Shown in pieces: positions 11,943 through 22,399 of a stretch of DNA of 64,000 nucleotides. A model generated the notes under the pieces. That model was not told the origin of the DNA and did not search any database. It saw only the letters and a list, made by a program, of their open reading frames with translations. A program made the position numbers and the translations under genes. The DNA is from Sphagnum magellanicum (taxonomy: Eukaryota > Streptophyta > Sphagnopsida > Sphagnales > Sphagnaceae): contig CM038923.1 of NCBI GenBank assembly GCA_021904315.1, positions 2,728,001 to 2,792,000 of the forward strand. The letters run 5' to 3'. Each line of letters starts with the position of its first letter. Within the stretch, counting starts at the first letter, position 1.

Positions 11943-14900
11943 CTAGTGGATAAACTTGGAGCTGAGGTCATGCACATGAGCAAGGCTTGCCTTCTCCTTT
12001 AAGCTGAAGCTTGGTCGAACACCATTGCTCATCACTGTTCGAAGCCCATTTGACTGGGCTAAAGCAAGGTTCCTGCTCAAGCTGATGTCTCCTGCCTTAC
12101 TGCTGCTATTCTTGGCATTACTTCCTGGAGAGTTGCCTTGTGAACTTGCAAATGAAATCTGATTCTCTAAAGAACGAAATGGATGACCAGATCGTTGAGG
12201 AGTTACAAACAGTGTGTGTGTGAGGGGAGGTCTTAAGCATGCAAGGCGGCTATTGTTGTTGAGATAGTCTGGTAAGGATGTCACACGCACATTTGCCTCA
12301 ATGTCTTTATCTACTGGAATTGCTCCTACCTCCTGCATTAAAAACAGTTGGAGACTTAGCCTTGGAACATTAAGCATCATAGGGTTACTTCAATATGATG
12401 TACCAGGATGAATTTAAAGCAAGTTCATTAACATGTAAATGGCAGCATGACTTTCCACATGACATGGTTCAGAGTTCAGACAGGGATGTACATACTCCAA
12501 GAATCAGAAATGCAAAGTTCTTCTTTGCAATGGGGATGTGTGCTTCCACTTCCTCACGCAATTCTGCAAGGCTGGCACTCTTGACAATGCTAAGAATGCA
12601 GATGACCTTCCCTCCTGCTGGATCTTTGGACGTCTCCCACTTCACATGCACATCACATTTTCCTTTTCCATGCTTTGGCTGGGGTGTATTCTCATTTGCA
12701 TATGGGCTCTCTGTAAATCTTCTCTTTAATCTCCCTGGTGATGTGAACCTCTGAGGGGAGACAGCCGGCAGTGGGGAGGGCAGGGAGCTAACATCAGTGG
12801 ATGTTGTCTCTGACAGACATGGTGAAGTGGAGAAAGCTGAAATTGACTGGTCTGCTTTCTCGTGTGTTAGACTATCTGCTAGAGAGTCGGATTGCAGGTG
12901 ACCAATGAACCTTGCAGAAGACAACTCATCAGCCAGTTCTGTTTGATGACCTTGGATTAGAGGACTTGTGTATGTTTTGGCAGCAATCTCCCTCCGATCC
13001 CCACAAAGTAAGAAGATGCTGTTAATTCGAGCTCTTCGAGCTGCATCAGCATCTTTTGACTCTGAGAGCCCCTTCTCAACCAGCTCCGATTCCAGCTCCC
13101 TTGAAGACACTTCAAGAAACACCTTATCCTCTGCTGGACTGACAATATCTACCGTGAATGCTGGAGATATTTCCCTCTTAGAAGTTTCCATCAAATGTGC
13201 TTGTGGGCTTAAATTATGATGTTGAACTTTCCATGTGGGAAGAGCATCCAAGGGCTTAGCATCTCCTGTGCCTTCCCCACGAATAACAGAAGGCCCCAAA
13301 ACACTGTCCATGCTGTAACTGTCGACAGGAATTCCAAGAGAAGAGACAAATTCCAGCGGTGATGAATGGGAGTTCAGTGCTGTAAGATGCAGGCATTCTT
13401 CTCCCTCACTTTCTTTGCCATCTGTGAGAGCATTTTCTGGAGCTGTAGATTGTTGCCAAAGTAGATCTGCATCACTTGAAAAAGGTATGCATGTAGAACT
13501 CATGGCAGCTACATTGCCAACCTCACATCCAGACACCATAGCATCACTGTCACAAACTTTCTGTGCCACCTGATTCTCTTTGCCATGATCCTCCTCTTCA
13601 AGAATGATTGGCAACCAACCCTTTCTACAGAGCCCTTCATTCCGTGCTACTGAGCCAGTACCTCTCTTAGGGACAGTTAGACCCACCCCCGCAGCAGGTG
13701 ATAGGGTGCCTTGATTTGCTGTCACTTGCCCAGAAGAAGCTGGTGAACAGAGCTGCAGAGACTCAAGAGCAGAGGAGACCAAGCCCCAAGACTCATCTTT
13801 TATAGTTTCTGCTTGTGTTGAAGGAATTTGATCAGCAGTCCCAGTGTGCAGATCTTCAGATTTTGGACTGCCAAACACCAAATCTGATCGACCCAGGCCA
13901 CAAGTCATTTTAGTGCAACAGAAATCAACAAACACAGTTCCCTGGCAAGTTCCTAATCTTGTTTCATAATGTGCACAACATAGAGCTAATTCAGCAACCT
14001 ATTGTTCAACAATCCGGGCAAGGAACTACAAAAGCAGACCCAGGTCCTAGAAGCACATTACAATCAGTTAGACAGTAAGTTCAGACTCACTTTTATGATT
14101 TTGTTTTATCATATTATCTGGTGCTGCCAAGCTAAGATCTGATCTGAAACCTGCAGTAGATTCTGCCTGCAAAATTGCCTTGTCTTCAGCTCCAGATGCA
14201 ACCTGAGTTCCCAAAATATAGGATTTGCTACCACTACTATAGCTTCTTTGCAAGTGCAAAAGTTCTGCTTCAGCCTTCTCAGCTCGAATAAGTGCCATAT
14301 CAAGCTCTCTCTGTTGCTGAATCACCAATGCTTCCAGATCTTCAATGTTTTTCTTCCTGGACCCACCATTTAACCTCGCATCCAACTCCACATCATTGTG
14401 CACAATTCTTCTGGAGTCATCTACTTCTAAATCAATCTGAAGTGGCATTCCATGTCTTTGCCGCATAAACTTTTCCTTCATTGCATCTAGCTCAATTTCC
14501 AACTCTCTTATCTTGGATTCATTTTCTTTCATCTTGGATTCATTTTCTCTTCGTAGCCTATCAATGTATGCATCCTTATGACAGATGCGAGCTTCCAGCA
14601 TCTCCAGCTTCTTTGTTTCAGGCATAGCCTGTCCTTTCATTGGTGAGTTTGGCAAGCGGACAATGCACTTCGCCTTTGCTCCGTACTCTAATGTATTGAT
14701 TGTCTTGTGAAGATCCCTATAATCAGGACTTGCACATAGGACCATCAAGATTCTGGTCCCTTCATCCTCAAATGAGTCCTGTCACATAAAGGCATGCTTT
14801 TCAGAACTGGAACACTAGTTGCTAATGTCATGTAGCACAACCTGCCATCCAACATCGCTGACAACTCAAGGAGGACAGGGTTGATACCTGAAGAACCATG

Positions 14901-16308
14901 GTGAGCTTGCTGTCACGGTATGGTATGTATGGATCACTATTTGCAATTGCCTCCACCACCCTCTTCAAAGCTGCATTGCCTTGATTTATCTTCCCTGTCT
15001 GGCATGCAAGCAAGATCAAAGTACAGGATCTTGGTGAAGAAAAACTCCATGAAAAGTCAATAAAAAGAAAAGATGAACAAGGCAGGTGGCATATTTGAGA
15101 ACCTGCATTTTGAGTTCCCTCCCAAGGCCAGCTTGCTCAACATTCTCTGAGCCTGCCATGTCCACAAGCACCAACTTGCCTCCCACTGCCGGCACATCAA
15201 GTGTGACCTTCATGGCCACAAAAGCAAACCGTTCAATGTAAAGCAAAGACAAGCACATTACCGGCAGATTACAGGCAATAGCACCTGTGCCAAGGAATAA
15301 ATAGATTTTGATATCAAATCGAAAGTGTCTTTTGAGCACATTCAACTTGCCTCTCTCTTTGCCAATATAATCTTAAAGGAGTTGTAAGTAAGTACCATGC
15401 AGTGGCTGCGAGAACTCCGGTCATTACAGTTTGTGCTCTTCACAACACGTCTACTCTCCACTTTCGAAATCTCTTGAAGAAGCTTCTGGGGATCAGTTCC
15501 AGTAATGTACATTGAATTCTTCACTTTCTTTCCCATCACTTCTAATCTCATCTGGAAAGAGGTAAACGTTGGATATTAGCATTGCATACGCTCAAAGTTG
15601 AAGCGATTATGCTAAATCTTCAATTGCTACAAATTGCCACCTTTTCCAGCAACAAACTATGGTTTTGCTTACCCGGCCTCCAGACATCTTGAACAAACCT
15701 CCAAGGCCTGATTTGTTGGAACCAGCTCCGGAAAGAAGGTCGTAAATTTCTTCATTGTAAATCTCCCACACACTCGCCCTAACCTCAACTCCCTCGTCCA
15801 CACAATCTTGGATTGCAACGTGCGCCGGTCTCATCAGCTGCTGCAGCGCATGATAAGCAACGCCTTTCTGTCCCGCGGATCCAAACATGGTGTAACTCTT
15901 CCCGGCCCCTGTAGGACCATACATCATGATGCTACATCTCGCTCCTCCCTTCACATCCTCCACTCTCGACTCCACGTATTTTTCGTAGAACTCCTGCAAG
16001 CTTTCCAACGCCGCAAAAGATACGCCGTCCAGGCAAAATTCTCGACTTCCGTTTCCATGCTCCGCTTTCACAGTCACTTTGGAGCCATTCACGCGAATCG
16101 CCGAGTCTCGATGCGGTCCGTCTGGATGCTCGCGAATTCGTCCCACCACCTCCACGGGATGCTCGCCGCCCCGTCCCGCTCCTTGCTGCTCCAACCCACC
16201 TCCGATCCTAGATCCAGAAGGCGTCCGGTTGTGGGACACCATTCCACACTGCTGCTGCTGCTGCTGCGAGCTTGCCTTTGCCTTCGCAGGCGACATCGCC
16301 GTCACCAT
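11943..16308 (-). CDS. KIN10A: Phragmoplast-associated kinesin, KIN-10A/PAKRP2 type
   Basis: Minus-end or plus-end direction cannot be read from sequence; the Arabidopsis relative PAKRP2 moves vesicles on phragmoplast microtubules to the cell plate. Seven exons join in phase: 15673-16308, 15396-15551, 15103-15207, 14888-14998, 14091-14778, 12496-13952 and 11943-12332 (about 1180 residues). The N-terminal motor shows EHPVEVVGRIRE (49-60), the P-loop GPTGAGKS (131-138), switch I NDRSSRSH (255-262), switch II DMAGSE (280-285), YRDSKLT, and LEYGAKAKCIV at the motor end. A coiled coil follows (about 370-500), then a long low-complexity tail from one 1.46-kb exon and a conserved-looking C-terminal block. 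PAKRP2, as I remember it, is shorter (roughly 870 residues), so the tail is extended. The exon 5/6 junction (acceptor at 13953) is the least certain. ATG 16308 was preferred over an in-frame upstream ATG at 16548 because the intervening DNA is simple GA repeat. Confidence 0.9.
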
Positions 16309-16348
16309 TTTTACAAAACCCTCTAAAACCCAAAAGACTCGTCCACTT

Positions 16349-16440
16349 TCACCACTCTTTCTTTCTCTCCCTCTCTCTCTCTCAATCACAAACACACATT
16401 CTCTCCCTCCCTCCCTTCTCCCTCTCCCTCTCCCTGCAAC
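16349..16440. repeat. CT/GA-rich simple sequence in the kinesin leader
   Basis: The plus strand is almost pure pyrimidine (CTCTCTCTC, CTCCCTCCC blocks), so the kinesin sense strand is GA-rich just upstream of the ATG. GA-rich leaders are common near plant transcription starts. It happens to keep an open frame with the kinesin, giving a spurious N-terminal extension. Confidence 0.7.
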
Positions 16441-16576
16441 AACAAGATTGCCTGCCTGCAAATTACCCCCCTCTTTATCTGGATAAATGCGTACCACCAA
16501 ACTTCTCCGTTGCTGCTGATTCCACAAGTATTGTGAAAGGAAATCCAAATGGTGGGAGAACGACCGATTTCTATTC

Positions 16577-16765
16577 GAGACGGTGAAGAGAGCCGTTAAA
16601 GTTTTCTACAATTCAAAACAAAGAAACGAATGATTCCGACTGCCAACACAAATGAGGTACATATCTTTTCTATCGAGAGAGACGGTGGTGTAGAGAGAGA
16701 GCCGTTAAGCTTCTCTATAATTCAAAAAACAAACAACGAATGATTCCGGCTGCCCGAATCAAAAC
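16577..16765 (-). promoter_or_regulatory. Duplicated promoter module with MSA-like (AACGG) cores
   Basis: Two similar segments of about 80 bp, 16577-16655 and 16679-16765, begin GAGACGGTG and share CCGTTAA, ATTCAAAA and AACGAATGATTCCG. Read on the kinesin strand, each contains TTAACGGCTC, whose AACGG is the core of the mitosis-specific activator bound by three-repeat MYBs (cores at 16593-16597 and 16702-16706). A third AACGG core lies at 16507-16511 in the leader. MSA elements drive G2/M expression of cytokinesis genes such as kinesins, so the match fits the downstream gene. The transcription start is unknown. Confidence 0.55.
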
Positions 16766-17476
16766 AATCGCCCCTGGTTGACTTGGGACCGGGCGTCGCG
16801 CTTGAAACTTTCAAACAAGCACGCGCGCTTGTTTATGGATTTGGACTTCGTCTCTTCTCCTGGAAACATTTGTTAAGTACCTACGCCGGAAACAACATTG
16901 GGCCATAACGACGACGACGACGACCATGGTGAGTCGTGACACTTAAAGGATGTTTGCCATCGCCGGCGGCTACACGCAGTAATTCAGCACGCTTGCATTT
17001 ATTACACTACCAGTTGCCACTAACGAATCCTTGCATTAAGTTTCGCATTTGTTGTGATAATTCTGCAAACGGCTTATGCTTTCTTAAAGCAGAAAATTTG
17101 TGCTTGACATGGAGACGAAGATGGATTGTAATCCAAAACCTTGTGAAAAACCTTGCGCAAACTCGATAAACACAATGACATTCGACATGTATACACACAC
17201 GCTCCCAAGATTTTTTTGTATTGCATCAAGGATATCAAGATTCAGACTCCAATATCATTCCATTGTAATAATTCATAGCAATCAATCTAGGAGCTCCGCT
17301 CCTCAACATCAACAACACACTACAATGGATGGCAATAAAATTCTAGCAATTCTTTTGCATCAATTGAATTCAAAGCTAGCTTTTCATGTCAAAACCTTCA
17401 CTTGTATCACTTGTGGCTCTTTCTCTCCTTCTTCCTCCAATGTCCCAATTTCTAAATGCCACTCAAATACATCACT

Positions 17477-17865
17477 AGTTTTCCGATCTTCAAACCATTC
17501 TCTCTTTCTCTCTCTCTCTCTCAACTTTTTCTCTTTTTGTTTTTGTTGCCATCTTCTTATGAGCTTTGAACCTCATTCTACTTACATCACTCAAGAACTT
17601 TGGTAGCCCTAGGAAGCTTGAATTTTTTTTCTCCTTTCAACCCTCTTTGCCACTTTTTCGATCTTAGTTTTCCAATCTTCAAACCATTCTCTCTCTCTCT
17701 CTCACTCTCTCACACACACACACCTTTTTCTCTTTTTGTTCTTGTTGCCATCTTCTTGTGAGCTTTGAACCCCATTCTACTTACATCACTAAACAACTTT
17801 GGTAGCCCTAGGAAGCTTGAATTTTTTTTCTCCTTTCAACCCTCTTTGCCACTTCCTACCCAAGT
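17477..17865. repeat. Direct tandem duplication of about 190-200 bp containing CT/CA microsatellites
   Basis: A segment with AGTTTTCC, ATCTTCAAACCATTCTC, a CT microsatellite, TTGTTGCCATCTTCTT, GAGCTTTGAACC and GGTAGCCCTAGGAAGCTTGA is present twice in direct order. CAAACCATTC starts at 17491 and 17680; AGGAAGCTTG at 17611 and 17810. The period grows from 189 to 199 bp because the microsatellite in the second copy is longer (CT then CA). Confidence 0.85.
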
Positions 17866-20800
17866 CAACAACTACATTTAATACTCTAATTTGGATTAGA
17901 CTATGGTCCTTATTTCAATCCTCCACTCCATAATAGCAATGTCACTCAAATCTTAAATGTGTTTTCTTCCTTCATCACTTGACGCAAATTGGGAATTTAA
18001 TTCATGTTTCATGATTTTCCACATCATTCTCCCATCATCACGATTCATAGAACCTTAAACCCTTAATATTTATTATGCTTGAATTTTCTTCTTCTTTTTG
18101 TTTTTAATAAACAACAATACAAACCTCTAAATGTCTACTATGTGTATAATTTCATAAAGTTATGAAAGTTCATTTTTTGTTATTACACTCCAACCAAGTT
18201 ATTATCTTTTATAGTAAAATAGATTACAATGAATTATCAAAACCTAACCTACACATTGAAAGAATCTAAGGCAAAAGAAACTCCTATAACATGTTTTTTA
18301 ACTCTTTCACACACAAGAACCAAAACTCCCTCTTCAAACAAAATAAAAACATTACAAGTCTATCAAATTTGTATGATCAAACCATCATCCATAAGGTAAT
18401 TATTTCCTCCTCAATGTTCCCTTTGTTCCCCTCTCATCACATTCATTTTCAACCATCATTTGGGTATTTCCATTAATCAACCAAGACTTTCCATAACCTA
18501 CACACAAATTAAAATACCAAATACAACCATTGCAAATTGGATCCAACATTGAAAAGATTGTTTTTTTCAACATTTAAAACCTTTAAAATGAAAAAAAGAC
18601 AAGCACTTTAGCAACTAATTTGGACCTTTCAACTAAAATGTTATTTGATCATTTCAAACCTTAATCAACCCTTCTTCACACCATGTTAGCAATTTGTAGG
18701 CCACATAAATAAACCATATTCACACCATTTCAAGTCACAAGATAGCTTTATGTGAGTTTGGAAATGGACTTTAAATTATTTTTTGTTTTGGTAATTCACA
18801 CATTTTCATTTACTACCCATGAACCACATGTGATTGATTATATCGATGGATATCAAAATGTGATTTTTAAATATTATAAATTGTTTTTTGAAGCACATTT
18901 TACATCATTTGCAATTTATATGAATAGATAAACAATCTCAGTTCATATCAAGACAGTAAAAGGAGATAATACATTTTGCACTTGACCCCCTTACATCCAA
19001 GAATCTAAAACCAACAATTATGTATTTAAACATGCCATCAATATTGAATGAAAGAGTGGGGATGGAAAGGTGTTAAATCTCAAATGTCAAAAATTAATTT
19101 CACATCATATCCATGGCAATAGTTGAATACAACCATGATTTGTTGGTCAAGATGTGAGGAGACCCACTAACAATCTTCAAACAAGGGATCATTTTTTATT
19201 TCATGAAACCCTGATGGGTAAGTTTGGCAATCCAACATTTTAAACTTAAATAACCTATGTAACATATGGAATGTTGGTTCAAAGAATGACAAAACTCATG
19301 TACCATCAACATAATGTAAACAATTCATTCACATGCAAGCATGTATAAACAATACTTAAAAGTGGTGGCACCAAGGGTGAAACATAATGTTAATGTTGAG
19401 TGGACATTGAATTATACCATTCTTGTTGTTAGCAAACCAACTTTCAATTTTAAAAAAGGAACAACATTTGATTCAACCATATGGTTTATGTTGATCAACC
19501 AAAAGATTTTACCTAATTCCTTTTGTCAAGTGACATCAAAAAGGAAAATTTACATTTCTCAAAAATACACAATAAATTATAAATTACATTAAAATATGCA
19601 ACCCTTATAACCCAAACCTCAATAAATAAACCCAATTACATGTAAGAAGATTTAAACTACAATACCTTCAAAGCCAACACAAGTTACAACTAGTTTCCTT
19701 CCATGATTTTAAGGTCAAGAAATGGTTAATACCAATAAATACTTGTTATGTTTTTTTTTCCCTTCTCCTCTTTCCTTTAAGCTCACCATGTCCTAAATGA
19801 TGTTCACCATCCTCCAATAAGGTCATCTACCCCCAATACCCATGTGGATCATTTAGAGCTAAATAAAACAACACTCAAGTAAATCAATGGAGAGATTAGT
19901 CTTGACATACATAGTATAACCAATATTAGACTATGCAAAATGTGAAAGTTTAAAAAAAAAACTCTAAATTCGAAGAAACATTATTTTCATGAATTCCATA
20001 AAGTTTAGCACAATCTATTATTGCCAACTATAACAACCTTTAATTTCTTGACATCTATGTGCACAATTATAACCATGATCATCATTGAACATAAACCTAC
20101 ATACAACCAAACATTGACACATGTCCTATTCATTTCTTGTCATTTTTTAATGGTCTTTGTGGTTATGGGTGTGTCAAGTGGAAGGCTCCAATACCTCTTT
20201 GAAATCCAAAGGCTTTTACAATGCATAAGGATGAAAACACAATCAATGTGTTGAAAAAAAATCATTGAAGTTGCAATCATATTTTTACACATAAATGCAA
20301 GAAAGTAAAGTTGAAAACTTTTTAATCATTACCAAACTAGCGTGCCATTTTAAATCAAGTTTATAAAGTATGTTGTATACAAAGTTTGACAAACTTGGGT
20401 GTGTTAAAAATATGTAAAAAGTATTTTTGAAACTGACTAGTGAAATTGTGTTCAAAATTACTTTTACATTAAAAGATTAATATATTAATTACTTTTACAT
20501 TGGAAAATTTAAAGTGCATAAATAAGTTTTAAAGTCGCATTAACCAAGAAAGTAAAATATTTCAATATTTCATTTACTTGAAACCTATTTTGTTTATTCA
20601 AACAACATGCAAAATAAACATATTTTACTTGTACGTTTTTAGAAAATCTACTTTAACTTATTTTAAACATGTAATTCTTCAATATCATTGGCATAATTCA
20701 AAAAATATGTCCATATTGATCATTGAAATAAATAATATTTATAAGTTTAATATGTTAAGGCTTAGTTTATGGTTGCTTTATATTTTTTTGAATAAGGATC

Positions 20801-21180
20801 ATGAAATGTTCAATTGATTGTGCTTTCACCCATAAAAAACTTGAAGTAAACAAGTTGTGCAAATCACAAAATGTTTGAAAAAAAAACATTAAACCCCCTT
20901 CTACTTTCAAACTTCATATCTTCCTCATTTTTTGTCTATTTTAAATGTTTTACAAAATTATGCCAATTGCACCAACTATAGTTGTACAAAATGTCTTTGA
21001 ATTCTAAAGCCAACAAAACATTATCCAAAGATTTTAAGCTCCAAATCACAAATTGTTTTAATAGGTTTACAATAGGACATTGAATCCCTTTACTTTGAGA
21101 TTTCATCTCTTCCTCAATTATTGTTTTTTGTATTGATTTTCATGGCTATAGTTGCACTATGGATCTGTGTAATTGGATTC
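17866..21180. other. AT-rich intergenic DNA, no gene recognised
   Basis: The sequence is AT-rich with short unrelated open frames only. I see no domain, RNA gene or intact transposon. The composition changes sharply at about 21185 where the next island begins. Confidence 0.6.
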
Positions 21181-21189
21181 TTCGCGGAC

Positions 21190-21672
21190 TGCGCTGTATA
21201 ATATCGTATAATATCGTATAATGTATTATACAACACTCAGAGGTCCACCGTCCACCTCATTCGTAGATGTTACTCTCGACGCCTTGTCCATCACCTCCTC
21301 GGCCTCGAAGATATCCTCGTCATGCATGCCGTCTACGCCCTCGGATATGTTAACACGATCAAATTCATCAACGCTACCACCAACAGCATCCTCATCCTCG
21401 TCAACAGGGTCCATTTCATGTTCAAATTCATATCCGCTATCAGGGCAGAGCTGGTGCAGCCACTTGCAGAACTTTGTATCCCTTGTTGAAGCGATTTGAC
21501 GATTGAGTTGTTCCGAATTGAACAGAATGGCGGTCCCGTATGTCATTCGGACTGTATAATACTCATTCGGTTTGAGAGAGCTGTATAATACAACGGTATA
21601 ATACCACGGGTATAATACCGCAATTATACATACAAACCCATAAGTTGCACCAAGTGAAGGTATATAATACCA
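21190..21672. mobile_element. GC-richer island bordered by TATAATAC clusters, possible deleted transposon
   Basis: A roughly 330-bp GC-richer core is framed by clusters of GTATAATA-type words. At the left, three GTATAAT words start at about 21194, 21204 and 21214, with an inverted ATTATAC at 21226. At the right, copies lie at about 21548, 21580, 21595, 21609 and 21659, with an inverted ATTATAC near 21622. On the minus strand the core keeps a frame (to a stop at 21226) with KFCKWLHQLCPDSGYEFE followed by a very acidic Asp/Glu-rich tail. This looks like the 3' end of a coding region with subterminal repeats, as in an internally deleted DNA transposon. The superfamily is not recognised and no clear target duplication was found. 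Confidence 0.4.
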
Positions 21673-21690
21673 CTTTGAATTCCACATGTA

Positions 21691-22119
21691 ACAAAAGAAT
21701 ATTCCATGATTTTATTAAACTTTTTGATAAATTAAATGTACAATTGTTTATTTATCTACTTATAGTAACACAAACATAAAAAGAAAATTGATTAGATGCC
21801 AAAATTCAATCTGTAATTTCTTTTTAGATCAACCAACTTAGTGACTTAAATTGTGGGCTAAAATCTCATTCATTATCACATTATTCTTGACTTTACCTAT
21901 AAAGGTGATTCTTATGCCTATTTATTTTTTAATCATGATGGTGATCTTTATCATCCCTTGAACCATGTATAATAGGCACAATCCTTAGCACAATAATTTA
22001 TGTATTTATTGGGCAGAGTTCCCAAATCCTTGTGCAATTTGGCCCCACTTCCTTGGTTGAGTTGTTAAAACAAAAAGGGGTTGAAGCAAGTTTTACAACA
22101 AAAAAAAAGGGAATTGGAA
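21691..22119. other. AT-rich spacer
   Basis: No gene, repeat array or transposon end is seen between the TATAATAC island and the GGGCCC repeat. Confidence 0.5.
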
Positions 22120-22380
22120 TTTAATTTTCCATATGGAATTTGGAAATGGGCCCAAAGTTCCTTGGGACACATGGTTTGTTTTGAACAATCGGAGAACATG
22201 GGAAACCATGTTTATTTTGGAAACCTTAGGCCCATTTTCCCCAAGAAACCATGGTTTGGGCCCATTTGCCACAATGAACCATGTTTTGGGCCCACTTGGC
22301 TTGGGCAACCATGTTTCCCTTGGGAATGTGGGCCCATTTGCTTTTGGGAACCATATTTTCCCCAAAAAATACCCAACCAT
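22120..22380. repeat. Degenerate tandem repeat rich in GGGCCC and CCATGG
   Basis: Irregular units of about 30-40 bp alternate AACCATGTTT- or AACCATGGTTT-type words with GGGCCCA, for example around 22212, 22246, 22278, 22308 and 22350. Because both words are near-palindromic, open frames run on both strands (22081-22425 +, 22093-22380 -), but their proteins are Pro/Gly/Trp/Asn repeats and are not supported as genes. GGGCCCA is also the core recognised by plant TCP factors. A regulatory role here is speculative. Confidence 0.6.
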
Positions 22381-22399
22381 TCCTCAATTGATTATCCTT

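Noticed and set aside
15808..16326. 172-codon plus-strand open frame
   Set aside because: It is antisense to kinesin exon 1, which carries the P-loop; the antisense product is Ser/Arg/His-rich without a domain.
16309..16548. N-terminal extension of the kinesin to an upstream ATG
   Set aside because: The extra 80 codons translate GA-rich simple sequence, and the downstream ATG at 16308 gives a normal start close to the motor.
21226..21687. 153-codon minus-strand frame as an intact gene
   Set aside because: Its upstream half runs through the TATAATAC repeats and there is no supported start; it is kept only as a remnant inside the island.
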